The notes under the pieces: model-generated | Databases searched by the model: none | What the model was told of the DNA's origin: nothing | What the model saw: the letters and a program-made list of their open reading frames with translations, nothing else | Shown: positions 35,999 through 43,891 of the stretch, in pieces | How the letters are laid out: each line of letters starts with the position of its first letter | How positions within the stretch are numbered: the first letter of the stretch is position 1 | Program-made: the position numbers and the translations under genes | DNA from: Frondihabitans australicus | GTDB taxonomy: Bacteria; Actinomycetota; Actinomycetes; Actinomycetales; Microbacteriaceae | Direction of reading: 5' to 3' | Assembly: GCF_003634555.1 (NCBI RefSeq) | Contig: NZ_RBKS01000001.1 | Span: 1,674,001-1,738,000 of the forward strand | DNA length: 64,000 nucleotides

Positions 35999-36004
35999 AT
36001 TTTA
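35999..36004 (-). promoter_or_regulatory. -10 box of the leaderless his operon
   Basis: TAAAAT, six bases before the hisC GTG. It stands out in a very GC-rich stretch. No good -35 hexamer is seen at 17 bp, as is usual in actinobacteria. Confidence 0.6.
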
Positions 36005-36115
36005 CGGGGGCGCAGGAGCCGGGTTACGCCCGCTCGGACCTCCGCCCGGCCCCTCCTCCCGTCGCCCGTCCCGCCGCGCCCGACGCAGCCCCGCCCCGCC
36101 GCCGCGCGCGGGGTA

Positions 36116-36203
36116 GCCGCAATTCGCGACCGAATCCGGCCCGACGCCACACCCGTTACCGCAGACATGGGCCACCGCCGGTGAACGTGTCGCGAAATTC
36201 GGC
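36116..36203. repeat. 88-bp structured repeat element, copy A
   Basis: First of two 88-bp copies between hisC and the LysM gene. Its ends form a 16-bp imperfect inverted repeat (GCCGCAATTCGCGACC against the complement of TGTCGCGAAATTCGGC). The centre holds CCCGTT/CATGGG, which can pair with one G-U and one mismatch. No reading frame is shared with copy B. I do not recognise a known RNA or mobile element. Confidence 0.8.
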
Positions 36204-36218
36204 ACGCACCTGGCGCCA

Positions 36219-36306
36219 GCGGCAAATGGCGACCGGATTGGGGCCACAGTCACACCCGTGACCGCCGACACGGGCCGCCGCCGGCGAAGTGGTCGCCAAA
36301 TGCGGC
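36219..36306. repeat. 88-bp structured repeat element, copy B
   Basis: Second copy, 15 bp after copy A and in the same orientation, 67 of 88 positions identical with no gaps. The ends pair (GCGGCAAATGGCGACC with GGTCGCCAAATGCGGC) and the centre forms a perfect 6-bp hairpin CCCGTG/CACGGG. Element position 10/79 is C-G in copy A and G-C in copy B, a compensatory change. The start-to-start distance of 103 bp excludes a shared reading frame. Confidence 0.8.
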
Positions 36307-36335
36307 ACGGCACGGCAGGACGCCCCGGACGCAGA

Positions 36336-36367
36336 AGGGCCCGGCCACCGCGAGGTGACCGGGCCCT
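36336..36367 (-). terminator. Terminator-like hairpin after the LysM gene
   Basis: AGGGCCCGGCCACC and GGTGACCGGGCCCT form a 14-bp stem with one mismatch and a 4-nt loop, 40 bases past the stop of the LysM gene on its strand. The following bases on the minus strand (TCTGCG) have no T-run. Confidence 0.6.
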
Positions 36368-36406
36368 GTGGGAAGCGCGAGGAGCGCGAGCCTCCGTGTG
36401 AAGAGC

Positions 36407-36853
36407 TCAGTGCGAGGAGTACTGCGTCGGGATCGCGATCGACTGACCGGCCATGACGGACGTGGTCTGGAGGTCGTTCAGCTTGACGATGTCGTTGATG
36501 ACGTCGCGCGGGTCGGAGTTCGGCGCGACCTGCTCGGCCACCTGCCAGAGCGTCTCGTCGGGCTGGATGGTGACGTGCTGGAAGTGCACGTGCCCGGTCG
36601 AGGAGGTCGCGTCGGCACCGCCGCCGTTGAGCATGGCGGCGCCGAGGCCCACGACGATGGCGACGGCCGCGAGGAGGGTGAGGACGACGCGACCACGGCG
36701 GGTGAGGTGGAGGCGGGTGCGGACCGGCTTCGTGCCGAAGCCGTTGCGCTCGCGCGTCGCGCGGACGTCCGCCGCGAGAGAGGCACGGCGGAGCTCAGCG
36801 GAGCGAGGCGCGGTCGACGTGAAGAAGTCGGGTGCGGTGATCGTGGCGCTCAT
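36407..36853 (-). CDS. LysM-domain membrane protein divergent from lexA (likely SOS-induced)
   Basis: 148 aa from an ATG preceded by GAAAGGA. Order: about 55 cytoplasmic residues, one membrane helix (56-74, VVLTLLAAVAIVVGLGAAM), a short linker and one extracytoplasmic LysM domain (about 92-143, VTIQPDETLWQVAEQV to AGQSIAIP) that should bind peptidoglycan. There is no catalytic domain. The position, divergent from lexA with an SOS box over its promoter, matches the cell-division inhibitors ChiZ of Mycobacterium and DivS of Corynebacterium. I infer a similar role in pausing division after DNA damage; sequence alone does not prove it. Confidence 0.85.
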   Translation of the reverse strand: MSATITAPDFFTSTAPRSAELRRASLAADVRATRERNGFGTKPVRTRLHLTRRGRVVLTLLAAVAIVVGLGAAMLNGGGADATSSTGHVHFQHVTIQPDETLWQVAEQVAPNSDPRDVINDIVKLNDLQTTSVMAGQSIAIPTQYSSH

Positions 36854-36929
36854 GAGGGAGTCCTTTCGAGAAGGTGGCCGCTTCGCGACGAGACCCTCGG
36901 CCGGGAGAGGCCCGTCGCGAAGACGTGTT

Positions 36930-36961
36930 CCGAACATATCTTCGAATTACGCCGATTTCAA
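36930..36961 (-). promoter_or_regulatory. LysM gene promoter with SOS box
   Basis: On the minus strand TTGAAA (36961-36956), 17 bp, TATGTT (36938-36933). An SOS box CCGAACATATCTTCGA (36930-36945 read on the plus strand) covers the -10. The match to the actinobacterial LexA consensus TCGAAC-N4-GTTCGA is close but imperfect, so repression may be moderate. Confidence 0.75.
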
Positions 36962-37002
36962 CCCCCGGTGGCCGAAAATCCTTCCAAAAACACGCGACAC
37001 AC

Positions 37003-37043
37003 TCGAACATGTGTTTGTTGTCGGGATATCAACCGGATACAGT
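37003..37043 (+). promoter_or_regulatory. lexA promoter with SOS box
   Basis: SOS box TCGAACATGTGTTTGT at 37003-37018 overlaps the -35 TTGTTG (37015-37020); a 17-bp spacer leads to TACAGT (37038-37043). This geometry gives LexA autorepression. The mRNA would carry a leader of about 50 nt with GGAGGAG before the ATG. Confidence 0.8.
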
Positions 37044-37098
37044 TTCGATCGGTGGCATCAGTAGATCAGCAGCCACCGACATTCCATGGAGGAGCGAG

Positions 37099-37770
37099 AT
37101 GAGCCCCAGTTCGACGCCCCGCGAGGTCAAGCCGCTGACCGCGAAGCAGGAGCTGATCCTCGCCGCGATCCGCGAGTCGATCGCCTCTCGCGGCTACCCG
37201 CCGAGCATGCGCGAGATCGGCGACGCCGTGGGGCTCGCCTCGCTCTCGAGCGTGACGCATCAGCTGAACCAGCTCGAGCTCGCGGGCGCGATCCGCCGAG
37301 ACCCCAACCGGCCCCGCGCCCTCGAGGTGCTCCTCGCCGACCCGGCCACGCCGGATCCTGCGCCCTCGATCGTCCGCTATGACGACGACGACAACGTGAC
37401 GGCGCACGTGCCCCTCGTCGGTCGCATCGCCGCCGGAATCCCCATCACGGCGGAGCAGCAGGTCGAAGACGTCATGCCGCTCCCCCGCACGCTCGTCGGC
37501 AAGGGCGAGCTGTTCATGCTCAAGGTCGTGGGCGAGTCGATGATCGACGCCGCCATCTGCGACGGCGACTGGGTCGTCGTGCGGCAGCAGGGCACGGCCG
37601 AGAACGGCGAGATCGTCGCGGCCATGCTCGACGAGGAGGCCACGGTCAAGGTCTTCCGGCAGCGCGACGGTCACACCTGGCTGCTGCCGCGCAACTCGAA
37701 CTTCGAGCCGATCCTCGGCGATCACGCGCAGATCCTGGGCAAGGTCGTGGCGGTGCTGCGCTCGGTCTGA
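37099..37770 (+). CDS. lexA: SOS repressor LexA
   Basis: 223 aa. A winged-helix DNA-binding domain (about 12-77, [20 protein letters not shown] and [21 protein letters not shown]) is followed by the S24 self-cleavage domain. The cleavage site is A112-G113 in RIAAGIPI, the nucleophile Ser147 in [11 protein letters not shown] and the general base Lys184 in ATVKVFRQ. RecA filaments trigger its self-cleavage and induction of SOS genes; in this window recA and the LysM gene have matching boxes. The linker contains one copy of the dispersed 10-mer GATCCTGCGC. ATG is placed by GGAGGAG, six bases upstream. Confidence 0.97.
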   Translation: MSPSSTPREVKPLTAKQELILAAIRESIASRGYPPSMREIGDAVGLASLSSVTHQLNQLELAGAIRRDPNRPRALEVLLADPATPDPAPSIVRYDDDDNVTAHVPLVGRIAAGIPITAEQQVEDVMPLPRTLVGKGELFMLKVVGESMIDAAICDGDWVVVRQQGTAENGEIVAAMLDEEATVKVFRQRDGHTWLLPRNSNFEPILGDHAQILGKVVAVLRSV

Positions 37771-37865
37771 CGCCGCTTCCGCGGTATCGGCGGATCGCGG
37801 GCCGGTACCGCACTGCGCGACGCGAGGCTGAGCGTCGCGGAAGGACCTGGGGTGTTGCTCGGCAT

Positions 37866-37901
37866 TTTTGCCTCCTCAACTACGGAGTTGAGGAGTCAAA
37901 A
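37866..37901. other. Long inverted repeat between convergent lexA and phosphoesterase genes
   Basis: TTTTG-c-CTCCTCAACT, loop ACGG, AGTTGAGGAG-t-CAAAA: fifteen paired bases and one mismatch. The T-run lies on the 5' side and the A-run on the 3' side of each strand, the reverse of an ordinary bidirectional terminator. The rest of the 293-bp gap (37771-38063) holds no gene that I can support. Confidence 0.7.
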
Positions 37902-38063
37902 CGCGAGAGCGCTCCCCTGCAGGGCGGGGCAGAGGGCTGCCCGCGCAGGCGAGGCGATACAGTGCGCTCCCCGCGCAGGCCAGCGACGGAGGGCCCGAAC
38001 CGCGCGATCTGGGCTGGAGAGCGAGGTGGGGCCCGGGCGGCAACGGAGGCCGCCGCCGACGGG

Positions 38064-39857
38064 CTACAGCTCGACGCCGGCCGGGAACGGCACGATCAGC
38101 TCGACGTTCCGGTCCCCCAGCGACCCCCGCAGCCCGTCGACGTCGACGAGCACCGTCGGGTCAGCCGTTCGCGGCGACTCCTGCGGGTCGTTGGCCGCCA
38201 GCTCACGAGAGAGCGACGCGAGCGCGAGGGGCGAGTCGAGGGCGCCGTCCCACCGGGTCGCGGCAGCGCTGTCGACGACGGTGCCGAAGATCGACAGGGT
38301 GCCGTCACGGTTGTCGACGATCTCGATCGCTCGGACCTGCTGCGGCCAGTCGATCTGCGACGCCGTCGTGACCTCCCAGAATCCGCCGTCGCGCGAGCCG
38401 TCGGGCGCCGTGCGCCAGTGCGGCGTGACGACGTTCTCGTGCGTGTGCCCGGTCACCCAGAGCACGACCTGGGGTCGCTCGAGCAGCGCCGACACGACCT
38501 CGTGACCGAGAACTCGGCCGCGGAAGCCGTTGCGCAGCAGTCGGCCGGGGCTCTGCAGCCTGTTCTTCAGCGTCGCCGCGGTGTGATGGCTGACGATCAT
38601 GGTGAGCCGCGAGGGATCCGCGTCGAGCGTCGCCTTCAGCCAGGCGAACTGCTTCCGGTCGAGCGATCCGTCGGCCTCACCGGTGGGGTTGACGGTGTCG
38701 AGCACGATCATGCGCACCGGGCGGACGCCCTCGGCCGACGGTACGTCCGTCACGTAGTAGGCGGTGCCCGCTCGCCGGTTCTCGGCCGTGAAGCCGTGCC
38801 CGACCGGAAGCCCGGTCGTGTCGAAATGCTCGGCGACGATCTGGCGGCGGCTCAGGAGCCGGCGCTCCGGGTCGGGCGACACCCGCCTTCGCGCCTCCCA
38901 CGCCCGCACGGGCTGACGCCGCACCCGCCGCACGATCGCGGTCAGGCGGGCGCCGACACCCGGCCCGCCGAGGAGCTTCGACGCCCCGACCGCCTGGCGC
39001 CGCCAGTACGGCCACTCGGGGAAGTTGCCGGCGACGAGCGTGTCGTGGTTGCCGTGCGCCGTGAACCACGGCATGCGAAGGCCCGTGGCCTCGAACGGCC
39101 GGATGGCAGCGTCGAGCAGCCCCGGGATCACCGGGAAGCCCTTCTTCGCGCGGTACACGTCGTTGCCCCCGATCGCATCGACGGGGGTGCCGTCGGGGTG
39201 CCAGTAGTGGGGGTCGTAGTGGTCGGCCGAGGAGTCGGCCACCCCTTCGAACCTCCCGATCCTGCCGCTGTCAGGTGTCACCGTGCCGCCGTCGAAGAGC
39301 GTGATCGCCCAGCGGAGCTCGTTGCGCTGGCAGTTGTCGGTGGCGTCGCCGGTGCTCACGGCGAAGGCGAGAGGCTCACCCGTCGCCGGACCGACGCGCA
39401 GCGCGTCGATGGAGAGGACGGCCGCCTCGGCGACCTGCGTGGAGAGCATCTCCTGCGTCCGGTAGGCGGCACGGAACGGCGTGTGCGGCAGGACGTCGAG
39501 AGCCCGGTCGAGGTACTCGACGCGGGCGGGCGACTGGGTGTCCTGGATGTGGACGTCGGTCAGGTGGACGAACGACGCGAGAACGCGCCGAGTGCCGGCG
39601 CGGTCGGGGCCGGCCTCGCCGCCGAGGTACGTGTGGACGACATAGGGCTCGCCCGGGGCCACGTCGTGATACCGGAAACCGTTCGGCCCGACATCGGTGC
39701 GCAGCAGCGTCCGTTCGAGAGTCGAGCCCTCGGGGTGCACCGGAGGCACCGGGGCGGGGCGGGCGGCCTCGTCGGGCTGCCCGCCTCCGTCGCGGGGCGC
39801 TGACTCGTCGTCAGCCGGCGAACTCGCGGAGCCCACTGGCGTCGTGCGGGTAGACAC
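38064..39857 (-). CDS. Calcineurin-like metallophosphoesterase (TIGR03767-like)
   Basis: About 597 aa. Metal-binding motifs of the superfamily are visible: FVHLTDVHIQDTQSP, STGDATDNCQ, WFTAHGNHDTLV, IVSHHTAATL and WVTGHTHENVVTPH. The length and insertions resemble the actinobacterial family named after Propionibacterium acnes proteins, whose substrate is unknown. No signal peptide is evident; the first 45 residues are Pro/Asp/Ala-rich. The GTG start overlaps the end of hflX by 47 bases and has no strong ribosome binding site; a GTG at 39836 or 39749 is possible. Confidence 0.85.
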   Translation of the reverse strand: MSTRTTPVGSASSPADDESAPRDGGGQPDEAARPAPVPPVHPEGSTLERTLLRTDVGPNGFRYHDVAPGEPYVVHTYLGGEAGPDRAGTRRVLASFVHLTDVHIQDTQSPARVEYLDRALDVLPHTPFRAAYRTQEMLSTQVAEAAVLSIDALRVGPATGEPLAFAVSTGDATDNCQRNELRWAITLFDGGTVTPDSGRIGRFEGVADSSADHYDPHYWHPDGTPVDAIGGNDVYRAKKGFPVIPGLLDAAIRPFEATGLRMPWFTAHGNHDTLVAGNFPEWPYWRRQAVGASKLLGGPGVGARLTAIVRRVRRQPVRAWEARRRVSPDPERRLLSRRQIVAEHFDTTGLPVGHGFTAENRRAGTAYYVTDVPSAEGVRPVRMIVLDTVNPTGEADGSLDRKQFAWLKATLDADPSRLTMIVSHHTAATLKNRLQSPGRLLRNGFRGRVLGHEVVSALLERPQVVLWVTGHTHENVVTPHWRTAPDGSRDGGFWEVTTASQIDWPQQVRAIEIVDNRDGTLSIFGTVVDSAAATRWDGALDSPLALASLSRELAANDPQESPRTADPTVLVDVDGLRGSLGDRNVELIVPFPAGVEL

Positions 39858-41355
39858 GCGCCGTCACGCGCGTGCCCTCGGGCAGGTACTCGACGTCGAC
39901 GACCCGGCCGATCTCGTGGATGCGAGAGACCACGTCGCCGCGGTCGTAGGGCACGAGCAGCTCGAGCTCCAGCTCGGGCCGGGGCAGGAGCTCGGCGATC
40001 CTCGCCCGCAGATCGTCGATGCCCGCGCCGGTCCGCGCCGACACGAAGATCGCGTCGGGCACGAGCCCGGCGAGCACGATCCGCTGGCTCTCGTCGATGA
40101 GGTCGCTCTTGTTGAACACGACGACCTCGGGGATGTCGCGGCCGTCGACCTCGTTGATCACGTCGCGCACCGTCGCCAGCTGCGCCGCCGGATCGGGGTG
40201 CGACCCGTCGACGACGTGGACGATGATGTCGCTGTCTTCGACCTCCTCGAGCGTCGACCGGAACGCCTCCACCAGCTGGTGCGGCAGGTTCCGCACGAAG
40301 CCGACGGTGTCGGCGTACGTGAACGGGCGGCCGTCGTCGGTGACGCTCTTGCGGACCGTCGCGTCGAGGGTCGCGAACAGGGCGTTCTCGACCAGGACCC
40401 CGGCCCGCGTCAGGCGGTTGAGGAGGCTCGACTTGCCCGCGTTCGTGTACCCGGCGATCGCGACGCTCGGCACGGCGTTCCGCTCGCGGTTCGCGCGCTT
40501 GGCGTCGCGGGCCGGCTTCATCTCCTTGATCTGCTTTCGCAGGCGGGCCATGCGCGTGTGGATGCGACGACGGTCGAGTTCGATCTTCGTCTCACCGGGA
40601 CCGCGCGAGCCCATGCCGGCTCCTGCGCCACCGACCTGGCCACCGGCCTGCCGGGACATCGACTCGCCCCAGCCGCGGAGGCGGGGAAGCAGGTACTCGA
40701 GCTGCGCGAGCTCGACCTGCGCCTTGCCCTCGCGGCTCTTGGCGTGCTGGCTGAAGATGTCGAGGATCACGGCCGTGCGGTCGATCACCTTCACCTTCAC
40801 GACGTCTTCGAGCGCGCGCCGCTGGCTGGGGGCGAGCTCGGTGTCGGCGATCACGGTGTCGGCTCCGAGGCCGGCGACGATGCTCTTGAGCTCTTGCGCC
40901 TTGCCGGAGCCGAGGTAGGTCGACGGGTCGGGGTGCGGCCGACGCTGCAGCAGGCCGTCGAGCACCACGGCGCCCGCGGTCTCGGCCAGGGCCGCCAGCT
41001 CGCGCAGGGAGTTCTCGGCGTCCTGCAGCGAACCCTGCGAGTAGACGCCGATCAGCACGACGTTCTCGAGGCGCAGCTGGCGGTACTCGACCTCGGTGAC
41101 GTCCTCGAGCTCGGTCGAGAGGCCGGCGACACGGCGGAGCGCCTGGCGCTCTTCGAGGTCGAACTGGTCGCCGTCGTGGTCGTCGTCGGCATCGCCGCGG
41201 CGCGACGGAGCCAGACCCTCGGTCTGGATCGCCTGGGCCGGGGTGAAGACGGAGAGGCCGGCACGCGTCTCGGACCCGCGCAGGATCCGGTCGACCACGT
41301 CGTCACGCTCGTCGCGCTGGTCGCGCTCGGCGCTCGTGGTGGTGTGCTCAGTCAT
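39811..41355 (-). CDS. hflX: Ribosome-associated GTPase HflX
   Basis: 514 aa. HflX splits stalled 70S ribosomes. N-terminal domain: LIGVYSQGSLQDAENSLRELA and RPHPDPSTYLGSGKAQEL; a glycine-rich GGQVGGAGAGMGSRGPGE linker; then the G domain with G1 GYTNAGKSSLLN, G3 DTVGFVRNLPHQLVEAFRST and G4 VFNKSDLI. The first 70 residues are a variable acidic/Arg extension. I use the ATG at 41355 because TACTGT (41368-41363) is seven bases upstream; a GTG at 41364 overlaps that box. Confidence 0.95.
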   Translation of the reverse strand: MTEHTTTSAERDQRDERDDVVDRILRGSETRAGLSVFTPAQAIQTEGLAPSRRGDADDDHDGDQFDLEERQALRRVAGLSTELEDVTEVEYRQLRLENVVLIGVYSQGSLQDAENSLRELAALAETAGAVVLDGLLQRRPHPDPSTYLGSGKAQELKSIVAGLGADTVIADTELAPSQRRALEDVVKVKVIDRTAVILDIFSQHAKSREGKAQVELAQLEYLLPRLRGWGESMSRQAGGQVGGAGAGMGSRGPGETKIELDRRRIHTRMARLRKQIKEMKPARDAKRANRERNAVPSVAIAGYTNAGKSSLLNRLTRAGVLVENALFATLDATVRKSVTDDGRPFTYADTVGFVRNLPHQLVEAFRSTLEEVEDSDIIVHVVDGSHPDPAAQLATVRDVINEVDGRDIPEVVVFNKSDLIDESQRIVLAGLVPDAIFVSARTGAGIDDLRARIAELLPRPELELELLVPYDRGDVVSRIHEIGRVVDVEYLPEGTRVTARVYPHDASGLREFAG

Positions 41356-41362
41356 TGCAGTC

Positions 41363-41390
41363 ACAGTAGACCTTTCACGTTCGATAATCT
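41363..41390. promoter_or_regulatory. Face-to-face divergent promoters of hflX and the methyltransferase
   Basis: TACTGT (41368-41363, minus) drives hflX and TAATCT (41385-41390, plus) drives the methyltransferase, each six or seven bases before its ATG. The whole divergent region is 41 bp, so the -35 contact area of each promoter covers the -10 of the other. Both should not be occupied by polymerase at the same time. Confidence 0.6.
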
Positions 41391-41396
41391 GTTCGG

Positions 41397-42005
41397 ATGG
41401 CCAGCGAGCACTACTTCTCGTCGAAGCCGCAGAGCGAGCTCAAGCCCCGTGAGATCACGGTCGAGCTCGCCGGGCGGACTCTCTCGCTGGCGACCGCCGC
41501 CGGCGTCTTCTCACCGGGGCGGATCGACCCGGGCACCGCAGTGCTCCTGGCCGGGATGCCGACGCCACCGCGCGACGGCACCTTCTTGGATGTGGGTTGT
41601 GGATGGGGCCCGATCGCCCTGACGCTCGCGCTGCTCTCCCCCGACGCCACCGTGTGGGCGGTCGACGTGAACGAGCGGGTGCTCGACCTGCTGCGCGAGA
41701 ACGCTCAGCGGGCCGGCATCGCGAACATCAGGGTCGCGCTGCCCGACGACGTGCCCGACGATGTGGTCTTCGACGGCATCTGGTCGAATCCGCCGATCCG
41801 GGTCGGAAAGACGGTGCTCCACGAGATCCTCGAGAAGTGGCTGCCGAGGCTCGGCATCGACATGGAGGCGTACCTCGTGGTCGCGAAGAACCTTGGTGCA
41901 GACTCGCTGCAGAAGTGGATCAACGAAGAACTGGCCGGTGTCGTCGAGGTCGAACGAGAGTCGACGTCGAAGGGGTATCGCACGTTACGCGCGACCCGAC
42001 TGTAG
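41397..42005 (+). CDS. Class I SAM methyltransferase, RsmC/RlmG-like
   Basis: 202 aa. SAM-binding motif I is LDVGCGWGPIAL (residues 64-75), motif II AVDVNERVLDLLRENA, and the catalytic motif NPPI (131-134) is typical of enzymes that methylate an exocyclic amino group of a base. The N-terminal HYFSSKPQS resembles the methyltransferase half of RsmC, which modifies a guanine of 16S rRNA. rRNA is the likely substrate. The promoter is leaderless and divergent from hflX. Confidence 0.85.
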   Translation: MASEHYFSSKPQSELKPREITVELAGRTLSLATAAGVFSPGRIDPGTAVLLAGMPTPPRDGTFLDVGCGWGPIALTLALLSPDATVWAVDVNERVLDLLRENAQRAGIANIRVALPDDVPDDVVFDGIWSNPPIRVGKTVLHEILEKWLPRLGIDMEAYLVVAKNLGADSLQKWINEELAGVVEVERESTSKGYRTLRATRL

Positions 42006-42036
42006 GTTCTCAGATCTTCATAGTGAGACGAGTCTA

Positions 42037-42053
42037 CCGAGAATCCTTCTCGG
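42037..42053. terminator. Hairpin between convergent methyltransferase and dapF genes
   Basis: CCGAGAA-TCC-TTCTCGG, a perfect 7-bp stem in the 57-bp gap between the two convergent genes. It may end transcription from both sides; no T-run is present. Confidence 0.45.
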
Positions 42054-42062
42054 AGGCCAGGC

Positions 42063-42971
42063 TCAGATCGCGAGATCGCCCGTGAACACCAGTTCGGCCG
42101 GCCCGGAGAGCGAGACGTGCTCGCCGTCTTCCGTGGCGAACATGCGCACGTGCACGGTGCCGCCCGGCACGTCGACCCGCCACTGATCGGGCGCACCCTG
42201 GCCGGCCCAGTACCGCGTGGCCAGAGCCGCGGCCGCAGCGCCGGTGCCGCACGACAGGGTCTCGCCGCTGCCGCGCTCGTGCACCCGCATGCGGATGCGG
42301 CCGACACCGTCGGCGACGAGGGGCTCTTCGGGCACGACGAACTCGACGTTCGCGCCGTCGACGGGCGCAGGATCGAGAACAGGCGCCGAGCCGAGGTCGA
42401 TCGCCGCCAGCTCGTCGGCACTCGCGAGTGCCACGACGACGTGAGGGTTGCCGACGCTGAGACTCAGCCCGGGGCGGGAGACGGGCAGCGCCGTAGCCGT
42501 GACCTCGGGCCCCGAGCCGTCGCCGACCGTTCCGTCGAAGTCGGGCGCTTCGAGACGCCAGCGGCCCAGGTCGACCTGATAGCCGCCGCGGTTGAGCTGC
42601 ACGTCGCGGACGCCCGCCCGCGTGCCGATCGCGAGCGTCTCGCCGGGCTCGAGCGTGGTGAGCCCCTGCTCGAGCAGGAACTTCGTGAACACCCGGATGC
42701 CGTTGCCGCACATCTCGGCGACGCTGCCGTCGGCGTTGTGGTAGTCCATGAACCACTCGGCGGCGGGGTCTTCGGCGAGGATCGTCTGCCCCTCGGGCAG
42801 GTTCGCGCTGCGCGCCGCCCGGATCACCCCGTCGCCGCCCACGCCGAAGCGCCGGTCGGCGAGTGCGCGGATGCGCTCGGGCGTGAGGTCGACGAGAGCG
42901 TCGGGGTCGGAGAACAGCACGAAGTCGTTGCCCGTGCCCTGGCCCTTGGTGAAGCGGACGGTTTCGGTCAC
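42063..42971 (-). CDS. dapF: Diaminopimelate epimerase
   Basis: 302 aa. Converts LL- to meso-diaminopimelate for lysine and, where used, peptidoglycan. The two catalytic cysteines are C88 ([11 protein letters not shown]) and C241 ([10 protein letters not shown]). GTG overlaps the miaA stop in GTGA; TACACT (42983-42978), six bases upstream, also offers a leaderless start of its own. The neighbourhood with miaA and miaB is standard for actinobacteria. Confidence 0.95.
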   Translation of the reverse strand: MTETVRFTKGQGTGNDFVLFSDPDALVDLTPERIRALADRRFGVGGDGVIRAARSANLPEGQTILAEDPAAEWFMDYHNADGSVAEMCGNGIRVFTKFLLEQGLTTLEPGETLAIGTRAGVRDVQLNRGGYQVDLGRWRLEAPDFDGTVGDGSGPEVTATALPVSRPGLSLSVGNPHVVVALASADELAAIDLGSAPVLDPAPVDGANVEFVVPEEPLVADGVGRIRMRVHERGSGETLSCGTGAAAAALATRYWAGQGAPDQWRVDVPGGTVHVRMFATEDGEHVSLSGPAELVFTGDLAI

Positions 42972-43891
42972 AGGCCGAGTGTATCGGCGGCGGCCGACAC
43001 CGCGGCCGGGTCTCCGGCTCGGGTCCACGTGACGCGGGGGTATCGCCGGAACCAGCTCACCTGGCGACGCGCGTACCTGCGTGTGAGGGCCTTCGTCTGC
43101 TCCTGCGCCTCGGTCTCGGTCAGGTCGCCGCGCAGCTGCGCGATCGCCTGCGCGTAGCCGATGGCACGACTTGCGGTGACCCCGCGCTCGAGTCCGAGGG
43201 GCAGGAGGCGCTCCACCTCGGCGACGAGGCCGTCGCGCCACATGCCGTCGACGCGCTCGTCGAGACGCGCGACGAGCTCACTGCGGTCTTCGGCGAGCCC
43301 CACGATGCGCGGTTCACCCCAGGTCGGCGCGTCGTCGGGCAGGCCGACCTGGAACGGCTCGCCGGTGATCTCACCGACCTCGAGGGCACGGACCATGCGC
43401 CTGCCGTTGTACGGCCCGATCGCCGCAGCCGCGGCCGGGTCGCGCTCGCGCAGCAGCTCGTGCACGGCCTTCACGCCGCCCTCGTCGAGGAGAGCCTCGT
43501 AGCGAGCCCGCACGGCATCGTCGGTGCCCGGGAAGCGGAAATCGAAGATCGCGCCCGACACGTAGAGCCCCGAGCCGCCGACGACGATCGGCACGTGGCC
43601 GTCACGCAGGATCCCGGCGGTCACCTCGCGCGCGCGCCGCTGGTACCACTCCACGCTCGCCTCGGCGGTGACGTCGAGCTCGTCCAGCAGATGGTGGGGA
43701 ACTCCCCCGCGCTCCTCGGGGCGGAGCTTCGCCGTTCCGATGTCCATGCCGCGATACAGCTGCATGGCATCGGCGTTGACCACTTCGGCCGTGCCCCCGC
43801 GGCGGTCGATCTCGGCGGCGAGGTCGAGGGCGAACGCGGACTTGCCGGTGCCGGTGGCGCCGACGACCACCGCGTAGGGAGGGGTGCTCAG
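42968..43891 (-). CDS. miaA: tRNA dimethylallyltransferase MiaA, apparently starting at CTG
   Basis: 307 aa with the assigned start. It prenylates A37 of tRNAs that read U-starting codons; MiaB then methylthiolates that base. P-loop GATGTGKS (residues 11-18), [18 protein letters not shown] and VVGGSGLYV are present. In frame between the miaB stop and the P-loop there is no ATG or TTG; GTG at about 43870 would start inside the first beta-strand. A CTG at 43891 overlaps the miaB TGA in CTGA, the same 4-base geometry as the ATGA and GTGA overlaps elsewhere here, so I place the start there. Confidence 0.9.
   Translation of the reverse strand: MSTPPYAVVVGATGTGKSAFALDLAAEIDRRGGTAEVVNADAMQLYRGMDIGTAKLRPEERGGVPHHLLDELDVTAEASVEWYQRRAREVTAGILRDGHVPIVVGGSGLYVSGAIFDFRFPGTDDAVRARYEALLDEGGVKAVHELLRERDPAAAAAIGPYNGRRMVRALEVGEITGEPFQVGLPDDAPTWGEPRIVGLAEDRSELVARLDERVDGMWRDGLVAEVERLLPLGLERGVTASRAIGYAQAIAQLRGDLTETEAQEQTKALTRRYARRQVSWFRRYPRVTWTRAGDPAAVSAAADTLGL

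Noticed and set aside
36002-36313. A protein of about 100 aa on the minus strand across the 88-bp elements
   Set aside because: The two copies are offset by 103 bp so they are read in different frames, and there is no ribosome binding site or family similarity.
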